From: Euptelea pleiosperma
Lineage: Eukaryota > Streptophyta > Magnoliopsida > Ranunculales > Eupteleaceae
Length of the DNA: 64,000 nucleotides
NCBI GenBank assembly: GCA_035048495.1
Contig: CM068549.1
Location: 11,456,000 to 11,519,999, forward strand
Direction of reading: 5' to 3'
The translations under genes and the position numbers were made by a program. Below the pieces are notes generated by a model. It made no database searches and was not told the origin of the DNA. It saw only the letters and a list, made by a program, of their open reading frames with translations. This document shows positions 1 through 11,324 of this stretch, in pieces; position 1 is the first letter of the stretch, and each line of letters begins with the position of its first letter.

Positions 1-382
1 TTAGTTTATTTTGAGGTTACTGAAGATTATGAAGGAGGCCGTTTGAACGGTTTAACGTAACGGGGGAGGTAACGCCCCTTGTCCATTAAACCGTTAAAAC
101 GGTCTCGTTTAACGGTTCATAACGTAATGGGGGAGGTCCGAATCCGTTACAACGAATAACGGCCGTTTTTTAAACCATGATCCAAAGGGCTATATTTGGA
201 ATAATTATAATTTGGATTGAAAATTGTGACAACTCAAAGGTAGTTCTAGAAACTTTGTAATAATAATTATACAAATAAAAGGGTCAAAAAGTCCTTGTGC
301 ACATGGAAGTAAGTAGTAAAAGCACATGGGTATGTTTAGAAAAAAGGACAAAAACAACATTCCTCTTCCCAATCCTTGCTAA
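1..382. other. Intergenic, AT-rich, degenerate repeat debris
   Basis: Contains two diverged copies of a motif around GTTTAACG...AACG(T/G)AA...GGGGGAGGT (about 40-90 and 105-140). Similar AACGG/ATAACG-rich debris is at about 1820-1945 and 22,980-23,130. No gene seen. Confidence 0.5.
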
Positions 383-621
383 GGGGGCGTTTGGCAACAC
401 AAAAATAAGTAATTTATTGACTTTTACAAGCTAAAAAGTTAGTTTGTGTTTGTTTCATATTTTAAGGAAGCTAAATTTTTTAACTTTTAACTTCTAAGAG
501 AATTACTTTAGAACGCTTCCTCACGCTTTTAATTTCTCTGACTTTTTTGGAGGTAAAAAAGTTAACTAGTAACTTCTGCTATAAGTAGAAGTGCTTTTAC
601 TTCTCGTTTCCAAACGCCCCC
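383..621. mobile_element. Tourist-like (PIF/Harbinger-type) MITE, 239 bp
   Basis: Inverted ends GGGGGCGTTTGG and CCAAACGCCCCC, flanked by TAA and TAC (an imperfect 3-bp target duplication). The interior is AT-rich and partly self-complementary (AAGTTA/TAACTT arms). No coding capacity. Confidence 0.75.
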
Positions 622-892
622 TACTTGTTGATTTTAATCTTTGGGACCTACCATCAATGCCGAAGAAAACTTTGATGCCGACATCCCTTTCCGAATTTTG
701 ATGTCATATAGAGGCCCTGTGAGCGCCACACAAAGAAGGGGCCTGATTGGTTATCTTGTAGTTGTTAGATTTGAGCATTTTTTCGTCATAGGCTTATAAC
801 TAATCCATAAGTTTGTTCACGAAACCCACGGTGAAAAAACAAAAATGCTCAAATCCAATGGCTAGAAATCACCAATCAAGCTAATTTTTAGT

Positions 893-1606
893 AGGGCTGC
901 TACTCAGGCGGGTTGGAGGTCAACCCTAGCCCAACCTGACCTTCAAGGCTATAGACCCAAGCCCAACCCAACCCATGGTCACTGATATAACAGCCCCTTT
1001 TAAACCTTGGGCCAAACAATAATTTGGTAAAAGGGCCCTACAGAGCATGCCACATGTACTTTGAGTGGAGGGATGTATCAAAATTTTGAAACAGATGTCC
1101 ATGTCGAATGTCAGCTCCAATGCGACCACCTTAATCCTATGGCCCATGGGTAGACGGATACCTGACCAGCGAGATAATGCTAAAAATTGACAGCATTAAT
1201 TTGTTTATACGTATAGTACGAAATTCGGTGTATAAAGCATCTCTACCCTCCAATTTATGAGCCAAATGATCGATACAACCTTAAAAGAGGACATCAATCA
1301 ATTAATTCTACCCATTTTGGCGTACCCACATAGAAGATGAATCAATGGCTGATTTTTGGTGAGGAGATCATTCTCACAAAAATTCAAATCATTCTGATAT
1401 TCATAAACTAGTTTAGAAGATGGAGAATTATGGACCGTCGATTTTTACCGTGTAACTTGAAAACCACATTTGATGGGGTTAGAAATTTCAGAATGGGCTG
1501 ATTTTTTGTTGGGGTGATCTATATGGTGAGGAGATCATCCCCACCAAAAATCGGCGGTGTCAAAAATCGGGGTATAAAATGGGTGTCCCCCGAGCCTGAC
1601 CCTTAA
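893..1606. mobile_element. Degenerate hAT element related to the one at 62739-63827
   Basis: Starts TAGGGCTGCTACTCAGGCGGG followed by GGTTGG/CCAACC-rich terminal sequence. It then shares long stretches with the right-hand hAT (cgtacccacatagaagatga, about 1320), ending near tcccccgagcctgaccc. The right TIR is lost. Confidence 0.55.
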
Positions 1607-1608
1607 AA

Positions 1609-1794
1609 GAATGGTATGACAGGACAAAAATATGTCCGGTAGAGGCCACCGACCATTGGATTCAAGAGATCCATGGTCCACAAGGTGACAACTGCGAAGA
1701 GTAAAATAGTTGTTGCCTCGCGTACCGTGGATCTCTTGAATCCAACGGTCAAAAGCCTCAATTGTACATATTTTTGTCCAGTTATCAATTCCAA
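1609..1794. mobile_element. Small fold-back MITE
   Basis: Near-perfect inverted repeat: left arm ggacaaaaatatgtcc...ggattcaagagatcca, right arm tggatctcttgaatcc...acatatttttgtcc. About 185 bp, non-coding. Confidence 0.7.
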
Positions 1795-2107
1795 ATAAAT
1801 TCATTTTTTTTTCTTTCTGAGATCGTTTTTTGACTAAACGTAAATAACGGTTAAAATAATAGCCGTTATAACATATTTAGCAATATTCACAAATAACATA
1901 ACGGAGTTGGAGCGTTACCGATATAACGACATTATAACTGGTTTTCTAAAAACGTTTGATGGATGGTCTTGATCAATAAGATGGTCTAGAGCAATGGTGG
2001 GCCACCTCTTAGATGGGCCATCATCCTACAATCAATAGTATCATGTCAAAGGTCCAATATTAATTACAGTACTACCTCTCAAAAGGGCAAAATCTACGAT
2101 CCAAAAT

Positions 2108-2455
2108 TTTTTATCAAAATTTTGATACAGAAGTCCCTCAAATTGACATGTGGCACACCCTTTCGGTCCCACTGACCCATGAATGTTTGATCCCTACCTT
2201 GGTGGACTTGCACACCAAAAACTCATTTGATTTGAGCACTTTTCATCATGGGCTTCGAACAAAACCATAGGCCTGTTTATGAAGCCCATGATGAAAAAAT
2301 GCTCAAATCAAACATATACAAATCACCATCCTGCTGATTTTGGGTGTGTAGGTCCACCCAGATGTGGGCCAAACATTCATGGGTCAGTGGGAATGAAAGG
2401 CTGTGCCACATGGCAATTTGATGGACTTCTGTATCAAAATTTTGATGCAGAATTA
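2108..2455. mobile_element. Inverted-repeat MITE
   Basis: Ends read tcaaaattttgatacagaag and cttctgtatcaaaattttga. The inner arms carry the recurring GTGGCACA...GGGCC(A)AACATTCATGGGTCAGTGGG motif of the window-wide MITE family, in opposite orientations around a palindromic centre (gaagcccatgatga). Confidence 0.75.
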
Positions 2456-2639
2456 TACGTGTCATAGAACGGCTCTCTCAAAAGTGATACCATACAGAAT
2501 TTCGCTCCCACGTACAAAACCGATATATTTACGAAGTCAAATCTTGACACGTGGAACATTTTTGGGCCCACTGACCATGAATGTTTGTCGGATCCATGGT
2601 TTCTAGCCATTCCATTTTGAGTTCTTCCCAGTATATGAT

Positions 2640-3186
2640 TCTACGATCATCACTCAAGGGACTTGCTTGTGTATTTTGATATGCACCTCTTTGGTAGCGT
2701 ATTTCAAGGCTATGTGACCTCTCTACGTTCCATCAAGAGAGGTAAGTTCTTCATTGTTGATTATTTTATTGAAAACTGTATAGAGTACTTCTGCTTGACC
2801 TAGAGCATAACTAGGTGTTGAGAGAAGTGATTCTCTCGGTATTAGGTTAGTGGACTTCTAACTGTGGTTATTCAATTGTCAAAGTTGTACTTCTTGATTG
2901 AATAGTGGATTTTGCTCTCTTTGAAGAGCGTGACAATGGATGTAGGTGTGTGAACACTGAACCATGATAAATCTTGTGTTATGGAATGCACTTTGCCTCT
3001 CATTGTTTAATTGTTTATTTCCATATCATATTTGTGAATGCATGAGATTGTGGTTAACACAAAAGACAAAATGAATTGGATGTTAATAAACTTCCGCATA
3101 ATTTTTAAAGAACTTGTATTTGTCCTATTCACCCCCATTTTTTTCACTCACATCGTAGTGAGGTTGGACCTCTGATTTAGTATATT
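2640..3186 (+). mobile_element. Copia-type LTR remnant
   Basis: Contains the string caatggatgtaggtgtgtgaacactgaaccatgataaatc and, downstream, tcctattcaccccca, both characteristic of Sirevirus/SIRE-like Copia LTR 3' regions. No intact ends. Confidence 0.45.
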
Positions 3187-3747
3187 TTGTTTTGCCATTC
3201 TAAAGGCATTCATCTGTGTGGTCCTTCCATTATCTTCCATCTGATTTTGAGTACCATTGATCTTGAAAATCGTAAGCGCTCGCTACCCTTTGGTATTTCG
3301 ATATTCAAAATTGTGAAACATTGCAACGTCTCTATTCTTGATTTTGATGAAATCATTCATCAAATATCTCCCATTGGTGAAGCCACCTATAACAAGATGC
3401 ACGTAGGTGAGTCTTCACGTCGTGACTCAACTTCTGTCACATGTACATGTTGATCATCTTTCTTTGTATTGATTGCAACACTCTCGTCCAAGATGGATAG
3501 TCTTTGTTCGTCTGTAGATACTCTCGATGACAGTAGCGGATCACGACATTCTTCAGGTCTCGGTACCTGACTTTCCAGAGTCACCACCAGAGGATATACC
3601 ACAGCACCAGTCGTAACTAATGATGAAGACGACGATGAAGATGAAGAAGAAGATAATGATGAAGATGAAAAAGAAGCCGAAGGAGATGAGGACGGTGACA
3701 ATGGGGATGGTGATGATGATGATGATGCATACGAGGACGAGGAGTAG
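3187..3747 (+). pseudogene. Retroelement-associated ORF remnant with acidic tail
   Basis: The 88-codon frame at 3187-3453 contains RKRSLPFGISIFKIVKHCNV and IGEATYNKMHVG, resembling plant retrotransposon-linked proteins that carry an LPFG/LPYG block. Downstream, in another frame, a run of Asp/Glu codons (about 3616-3747) ends in TAG. The frames are not connected, so this is most likely decayed retroelement coding sequence. Function not recognisable. Confidence 0.4.
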
Positions 3748-4529
3748 AGTAGGATCGCTCTATTGATTTAGTAGATCATTGTTTCTCTTTACTTCATTGG
3801 GATGTTTATTTGATACCTTGGTATGTACTATTTTGATACATTTTAATTTACTCTGGTATTTATGTGGATTTGATGGTCAGCACTATTGACCAAACTTAGG
3901 GTTCTTTGGATGGATGAATGTGCTTATCATGCTATGTATATTTTTATTTGATGATGATGGATCTGTTATCATGTCTATTCTATTTTGAAATCCGATATCT
4001 TATCTTTATTTGGGTATTCTTCCCTTCGTCAATGAATGACAAAAAGGGGGAAAATCAATTATATTTTTGGATGATATTGTATTTGTTGGATAATATTTGG
4101 ATTCTTTGATATTGTGTTGTGTTGATATATGACTGATTTTTAATTGAATTGGTTGATTGTTAATGTACACCTGTTGCTCTGTAATATTATGAACTAACTG
4201 TCATATAATCTTGTTATTGATATCTTCTGGTTTATTGGACTAATGTACTAAGAAGACATTTTTCATATTATTGGAGTAATGTACTAGTAAGAAGTTTCTC
4301 AAGATTGTTTTGTCAAGTTACTTATTTTGTAGCAACAGTTTTTTTTAGAATCTTGGTGTACATCTCGAGATACTATCGAGACATACTATGTGTTGCTCAC
4401 ATGCCCTATAATTTTAATATAGTTATTATTATTATGAGTAGGTTTGTACTTATGGGGGAGCTTTGTTGAGTTGCATATATTGGGCAAAATTGTAATATAA
4501 TTGGATTTTTGTCCTGACATTGACAAAGA

Positions 4530-6045
4530 GGGAGATTGAAAAGTCTATGTTGTCAATCTCAAAAACTATTAGTTCTTTAGTATTTGATCTCATTCGTTAG
4601 ATGTTCTCTGAAGATTGAAGTGTCAATAATCAAGCGGACTTCATCAACAAATCAAAGAAGAGCAAAAGCTAAAGAAGACCAACCCAAGAAAATCAATTCA
4701 ACATAAGACAAAGTCAAAGTCAGCAGTATGAAGATTTTGAACATATTTCAGCGTACGTCCTCACTCAACTGATGTTCAACTATCAACATCTCGTGATGAT
4801 CTTATTCATATACATTTAAGGGTTCATTGAGCGAAGCCTGCAGTTCTCTAGACCCTAGATATCTTTTTTGGACTTAAAAGGTATTGTTTGGTGGCTAACC
4901 TAACCTTATTGGGAGTCCATAATGAACTTTTGGATGAGTTGGCGTCAGGATTAGTAGACCAGCCGACCACCTGAAAAATGCGATCGACCGGAGTCTTCTA
5001 ACCATGAGCGGTCGATCAGCGCTTTTGAGTGGCCGACTGCCTTGCCTTGTGTGTTTTTTTGCTGTCTGGCCTTGCGGCCGACCGACACTTTTGAGCAGTC
5101 GACTGCCCCTAGGATAGAAGTCTGTTTCTAAGCGCTCGATCGACCAAAATGAGTGGTCGACCCCTATTGCAAATCTCATTTTGACTTCGTATTTTGGCCC
5201 ACTTGGACCATTCAAATGGGCTTTTTAGGTCCGCTTTTATTGATTGGAAATATGCTTATATAATAGAACATAAACTCTATAATAAACAACATCAATAAAG
5301 CTATTCTTTGACTCTCATTCTTTCATTGATATCTCCTGAGTCCAAGAGTTTTAGAATTTGTGAGAGTTTCACTTGAGCAAACCTAGTGAATCATTTTGTG
5401 AAGGCTCTATTTGTTTGAGAGACTACAATCTGTTCGATTTCCTAAAGTTATTTCTACCCACTAGATGAGCATCTGTGACAGTGTAGTCTTTGTGATGAAT
5501 ACTCTTTCGGAGATTCATCGATTATTTCAAACTCTTCTAAAGCTAGATAAGTATTTCTATGAACAAACCTTTTTAGATAGAATTCCAAATTATCAAAACT
5601 GGATATTTGAGATTGGTGGATGAGTTTTTACTCATTGCATTGAGTTAAAGATTGTAGATCCATGAGGAACTTTGTTTCTCTAAATTCTATTGGCTTAGGT
5701 TGACTCGTTAGGTTGGCGAGAAATGATTCTTGTAAGTTGAGACAAAGTGGTTGTTTAATTGTTTGTTATTCATTTCAATTGGATATGTTGTAATGCATTA
5801 TTGAAAGAATAAAATATTGCTCATGTTGAGTATTGAACAATGGATGTAGGTGTGAAGTCACCGAACCACTATAAACTCTTGTCTTGTGTGATTATGATTG
5901 TTTGTATATCTTATCTTATATACCTCTCTATTTGTTTTGTTGATGATTTAATTTTGGTTGATTGATCATTTTTCACATTGTGTGATCATTTATTTTAAAA
6001 CCTTCATTAATCTACAGAGAAGTTTTAAATTGTCCCCTCTAGGAC
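4530..6045 (+). mobile_element. Second Copia (Sirevirus-like) 3' end and LTR remnant
   Basis: Begins with a polypurine-like acaaagagggagattgaaaa. Contains a TATA-like tgcttatataatagaaca (about 5251), gtaggtgtgaagtcaccgaaccactataaactcttg (about 5844-5880) and finally gtcccctctaggacatat, the usual Copia LTR/leader boundary signature. No ORF of the pol gene remains. Confidence 0.5.
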
Positions 6046-6373
6046 ATATTGTGGAAGTAAAACAGAATTTCAAGGTTCATCTAGGGATGGCTCAAATATC
6101 CATATGGTCAGTAGCCTCTAATGGTGTGCCACGTGGCTCATACTGTGGATCCGTCATCAACTTTGATAACAGACACCATCATCAAATTTTTCTAGGGATA
6201 GAGTTCGGGTGCCACGTCAAGGTTCAATAAATGCTTTCATAATTGAGTTGAAATGTTAAAATGTTGAATGAGCAAAGCACCCCTATAAAGTAAAAAATTT
6301 CAAAAAATAAAAGAAACAATGTTTATAAATTTAAGGGTCATATTAGGAATAAGACTTTTTTTGATTTTTTAAT

Positions 6374-6820
6374 GGAAAAATTTATTTGTAACCCACAAAT
6401 TGTGAGAGCACCTGAAGTAAAACTTCGCTGACCTCCCACAATATAAGCCGTGTGGCACACTTTTAGAGGATGCTGACTATATGGATGTTTGGCCAATCCC
6501 TAGATAGCTTGCAAACCAAAAATCAGCCTGATTGGTGATTTCAAACCTTTGTATCCTTGTACCCAAATAATGTTCAATAATGCTCAAATTCCTATAGTTA
6601 AAATCAACCCATGAAAATGACTCCAATCCAATGATTAGAAATCACTGATCAGGCTGATTTTTTATTTGTAGGCCGATCTATGGATTGGCCAAACATCCAT
6701 ATGGTCAGTGTCCTCTAAAAGTGTGCCACATGGTTCATATTGTAGGTGGTCATCTTGGGCGATCAGCAAAGTTTTACTTGGGGTGCTTTCACAATTTGTG
6801 GGGTGCAAATAAAATTTCCC
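6374..6820. mobile_element. Mutator-type MITE whose ends resemble the giant MULE's TIR
   Basis: Left end ggaaaaatttatttgtaaccc, right end gggtgcaaataaaatttccc. Flanks ttttttaat / tattttaat form an 8/9 target duplication. The right terminus in reverse complement (GGG-2 nt-(A/G)TTTTATTTGCACCCCA...AAGCACC) matches the 36667-60262 element. The interior is the GTAAAACTT...GGATGTTTGGCC MITE in inverted arrangement. Confidence 0.7.
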
Positions 6821-6829
6821 TATTTTAAT

Positions 6830-7671
6830 AAGAGAGGAACATTGAATGAGCTGCAGGCGACATATGCTGTTGACACTGAAAGACCAAAACACCCATCTTC
6901 ATCCACAATACTTAAAAAAAAGAAGAAGCAAGAAGCAAAGTAAGAGCATTTGGGGGCATTCTGGCGGAACACATTAATAAGTAAAATAGATGAAAACTCA
7001 TTTTTTTCCAACACCGACAACAAATCAAATTAAATAGAAAAACAGAAAGAAAAGAACTCACGTTCAACGCGTGCCTCAGTTTAGCTTAAACTGTAAAGCC
7101 CATCTATACATTTTTCACTTTCTTTTACAGAATTATACCTCAGTTGCTGCCCACCATGTTTCGGATTATCTGGTATATTTCTGCTTCATTTCTTTTTGGA
7201 TTTCTGGAACAATATTTTTTTGATAAGCTTTCGGCGACATTACTTTATTGAGTTAATTGTATTTTATTTTAATCGTAGGCGAACACCCATTGTTTCCAAC
7301 ATCAGTGACAAATCAAAGTAAATAGAAAACAGAAAGAAAAGAACTCAACTCAACAAACAACCTACAAAACAGCTCCTTCAGCTGTTCTTCAGTAGATTCT
7401 TTCATATATCAGCATATAACTCAAACCTTCCAATCAACATTTCTCCTCCCTCGCTGCTACAAAATCATACAGGGTAACACGAATGCATCGCATTGCCTCA
7501 TTTATCAGAAATTTTGTCAGAAAAGAATACCAACTCAACTTTGTCTGCTCTTTATTATTCAATTTCATGCAACAAGCTTTGCTTCTCACGTCTCCTTCTC
7601 TCTTGGCTGCGCAACCGCTGCAAACTAATTTTAACTTGCACTTGTTTATGTGGAAAGGTTATTCTCCTCTT
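6830..7671 (-). other. Probable 3' UTR and terminator region of the REC/TSS gene
   Basis: AT-rich sequence directly downstream of the stop, with no convincing coding frame. Several TTTATT strings on the plus strand (for example about 7264) read as AATAAA on the coding strand and could be polyadenylation signals. The real cleavage site cannot be fixed by eye. Confidence 0.5.
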
Positions 7672-9795
7672 TTAACTCCTAACCTCAACAACCTCAGCTT
7701 CACTATCACTGTAATCTCCCCAACACTTGGTTGGATTTTCCTTGATTCTTGTGCTGTTGCAAGTTTCTTTTGCTGCTGCAAGATCCTCAGAAACATCAAC
7801 TGTAGTTGTTGGATTTTGTTCAACGTCGGAATTAATCTGTTCACCTCCAACCTGATCTTCTTGCTCGTTCTGAACATCATGCTGGTTTTGATCGTCTTCC
7901 TTTGCTTCTGCCGGAGGCTTTTCACAACAGGCATTCTCTTCCATGCCGGCTTCAATTTTGTTGTCATCAGCTTCGACAATGACGGGTACCGGAGATGCCA
8001 GTGAACTGTCCGGAGATGCTGGAAAACTGTTAGGAGATACAGGAATACCATTTGGAGATGATGGAAAACCATTTGGAGAAATTGGTACACCGTGTGAGGA
8101 TGCTGGAAAACCATTGGGCACCCATGGTTGGCCGGGTACAAACTCAGCTGCATGGGGATTCATTATTCTAGGAGGGCTGAAGTGATTCCCATCCCCAGCA
8201 TGTTCACCATTCTGGAAACCAGGCTTGCCACGTGGGACTCGATTTCCAGATCTATAACCGCCTGACAACCGGGGACCATATGGAACCCTTGCTGTAGCCG
8301 ATTGATGGGGAGATTTTCGGACAGGACTAACTGTCAGCATTGGGGGGATATTCACTGGCGGGGGCAAAATTCCTCCATGATCTTTAAAGGCTGGCATAGA
8401 AACCGAGCCAAAAACAGGAATCATGGACGGGTTGAATGGAGGTGCAGCTGCAGAAAGTTTCCTGCTTGTCTCTTTCCCTGCTTCTGTTTCATTCTTTTCT
8501 CCTTCCATTGGCAAAGAATTCTCATTTCCACCTCCATTGGATAAATCGTGCGGTGTTTCACCTCCCTCTGCCACATTCTCCCCAACAATCGTGACATCTT
8601 TTCCCGGCATCGGAATTGTGTCTTCTGTTGAAACAGATTGAGGTTCCGAATTGGAGGAAGCTGCTGGGCACTCCTTCAAAGTAGTACCTCCTGTCTCCGA
8701 AACTTCAGATTTAGAAGGGATGTTTGAAATTGAATCCTTCAAAGAATCAGAATTCTCAGGTTGCATCATCGCAACTTCCACGGCTTCTGCTTCTTGTCCT
8801 TCAACAGAAACACCCTTCATTTCCTTGGAAGATTCAACCACCAAAACATTCTTCACTTCTGTTTCTTTTTCAGCAGTGATAGGCCTTTTTATTTCCTCAG
8901 CAGAAACTGGATACTGCTCTCCTTCGATGGGACTCTGAACCTTTTTCTCCTCTCCATGCTGTACTGCTGTATCCTCACTTTTGGTTGGTTCCGTTACTGC
9001 TGTCTCCTCATTTTTAATTGGTTCCCTTTTTACTGTCTCCTCATTTTTAGTTGGTTCCCTTTCTGCTGTCTCCTTGCTCACTTCGGGGTTCTGCTCATCA
9101 GGAACATTTCCCTTGGGCCACTGCTCTGCCACAGCCTTTACTATTGTTCCAGGCGGAGCCAATGCAACTTCTTTGTAAGACAAGAGTTTTCCAGCTGGCT
9201 GGACACTGGCTAGACTTGTCAGAGTAGATTTGGCGGATTGACCAGTAGGAGCAGGGCTAGCAGGGGCTGACTTCGGGTTCGAAGATTTCTCTGCCCCAGT
9301 TGCTGTGGTGGCAGCGTTATTGACCTTTGGATTGAAACTTGAACTCTTAACTAACTTTCTCTGAACAGGAACAACAGGAGCAGTGGCAGCAGCAGACTCA
9401 TTTGGGGAAGTTCTTGGGGATGGGAAGTTGGTAGGCCTTCCTTTGTATCTTGTAGATTCTGGGACATTCATTGAATTTGTATTCAGTTTTGCTAGGCTTG
9501 GCCTCCTTGAACCAGAAGACTTACGACCTGCAGGTGAGCGACCCTTTGGAACAGCTTCTTGCCATCCTTCATCAGAGGTGTCATCTTGTGCCAGGTCATA
9601 TTGTTGGTTTAATATGGGTCCATCTACTGGACTAACAATGGGTTTCTCATCTTTAGGTTCAGCAGATCGAGTTTCAGTTTTGTTTTCTTTATCGCTTGAA
9701 GTCTCCATCACAGGGTAAGTTGGTGATAAAATTTCATCCTTTTGATATTCGTCTGTGACTGTTTCCCATTGGTTTTGACCTGGTCTACCTTTAAT
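7672..9795 (-). CDS. REC/TSS last exon: disordered C-terminal tail
   Basis: One exon of 2124 nt including the TAA stop (7672-7674). It opens [20 protein letters not shown]. Recognisable family motifs are [14 protein letters not shown] (from about residue 1272), [12 protein letters not shown], and [15 protein letters not shown] (about 1404-1418). These are followed by a low-complexity Glu/Lys/Thr stretch with short NEET(A/V) repeats, a Pro-rich block, several S-P-N-(G/S) repeats, and the closing [15 protein letters not shown]. The tail is predicted to be unstructured. Long open frames on the opposite strand here are shadows caused by the exon's composition. Confidence 0.95.
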   Translation of the reverse strand: MKGRPGQNQWETVTDEYQKDEILSPTYPVMETSSDKENKTETRSAEPKDEKPIVSPVDGPILNQQYDLAQDDTSDEGWQEAVPKGRSPAGRKSSGSRRPSLAKLNTNSMNVPESTRYKGRPTNFPSPRTSPNESAAATAPVVPVQRKLVKSSSFNPKVNNAATTATGAEKSSNPKSAPASPAPTGQSAKSTLTSLASVQPAGKLLSYKEVALAPPGTIVKAVAEQWPKGNVPDEQNPEVSKETAEREPTKNEETVKREPIKNEETAVTEPTKSEDTAVQHGEEKKVQSPIEGEQYPVSAEEIKRPITAEKETEVKNVLVVESSKEMKGVSVEGQEAEAVEVAMMQPENSDSLKDSISNIPSKSEVSETGGTTLKECPAASSNSEPQSVSTEDTIPMPGKDVTIVGENVAEGGETPHDLSNGGGNENSLPMEGEKNETEAGKETSRKLSAAAPPFNPSMIPVFGSVSMPAFKDHGGILPPPVNIPPMLTVSPVRKSPHQSATARVPYGPRLSGGYRSGNRVPRGKPGFQNGEHAGDGNHFSPPRIMNPHAAEFVPGQPWVPNGFPASSHGVPISPNGFPSSPNGIPVSPNSFPASPDSSLASPVPVIVEADDNKIEAGMEENACCEKPPAEAKEDDQNQHDVQNEQEDQVGGEQINSDVEQNPTTTVDVSEDLAAAKETCNSTRIKENPTKCWGDYSDSEAEVVEVRS

Positions 9796-11280
9796 CTGTG
9801 GTGATGAGGAAACAAGAAAAATGTTATTCCAAATATTTGAATGATGAGAAGAAAATCAGGATAGCATAGACTCCTAAAGTTTCTCAAGAGAAAGCAACAC
9901 CTTCACACGGGCATGCTTCTTTTGGCTGTCCCTTCCTTTCAGATCCGCATCTGGGTTTATATAATCCAAAAGGTCCGACACACTGTTCCAGAAAAGCAAA
10001 TAATTTCAGTTAACCAGTACGAAAAATACACCAGAAGACCTTCCAAATTTTGAGATGAGAGTTGTCTGACTATTAAAAATGCCATTATACGAGTTACTTT
10101 GCAAATAAATGATAAGTAAGAACATGTAATTTCTGTTTTTCTCGATTATTAACAAAACTACAATAAAATCCTGCAAGAGGGCAAAAGAAAAATGTCCAAT
10201 AAAAGCGAGGCATACAACAAACTACCGAAGACAATTGAATATAAACCCGTAAAGGAGAATTGGGCAAAGCTTCGACATGATCGAGCCATGCATTGATCTT
10301 GACTGGAAAACTAGTGGATCACCCATACAGGGACATAACCCAAAAATCATATCAACCAAACAATATTAACTGTCCAATCACAAGGTGCAACTAGGATCTC
10401 CAAAGGGATTAGGAGACATGGACCGTACCTCCCTATTCAAGGGAGCAATATTCTTATAAATCTAAAGTGTCCAAATTGTGGGCCCATCTAAAAGATTTCC
10501 TGGTCCAAAATTTAGCTCCATTGGATGAAGCTCATCTTGGTCAAAGAGATCTCCCACATGGGGCCCACTGATTGAAAAGTTAAGGTTGATAAGATATGCA
10601 TCATGTGTATAATATACAGTAGGTGCGCTATCATATGTATGGTGATACCACTATGCTTGGACTATATAATGCTTCTCCAAAATATTATGGCTAAGATTTG
10701 GAATAATTTGTATCACTAATCAATTGTTTGGTATGATTTTCTGGCTATGGTCCATCCAAGAAGTGTCTGTAGATTGAACAATCCAGATCAATGAGTAGGC
10801 ATCTCAGACACCAAATTTTTCCATTGGTCATGATAAAAAAATTACTCCCTATTATAATCATTACCTTAGGTGACCTTTGCTGGCAATAGAAGCATCTGGT
10901 TTCGGAGTACCATTGCGTGCAGCTTCTTGCTGCTCTAGGGCCTTGGACTCGAAGTATTCAAGCCATGCAGCAGCATCCTACAAGCAGACATTGTGAAGGT
11001 TATTTATAAACCTGAGGACAAAGATCACCAGCAGAATGAGATTCAATCATCAAGCTTTGAACTTGAGATTACCTGTGTACGGAGATCCTCCTTCCCAAGC
11101 TTGGCCTGCAGTATCTGTAGAGTGGTCTGCTCATGCTGAACACTTAATGAGTAGGCTTCCATCAAAGAAAGAGCGATCGCAATCGCATGATAACTGGCTG
11201 CAGTCTGTGAAATAAAATCCAGACAAATAGATTAACCTTGTCTCCTAGGTAGAGCTATCCAGATCAACTGCTTCAAGAGA

Positions 11281-11324
<44 letters not shown>

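Noticed and set aside
7943..9718. Open frames on the plus strand opposite the last REC/TSS exon
   Set aside because: Shadow frames of a long coding exon. No family motifs, while the minus strand matches REC/TSS tails throughout.
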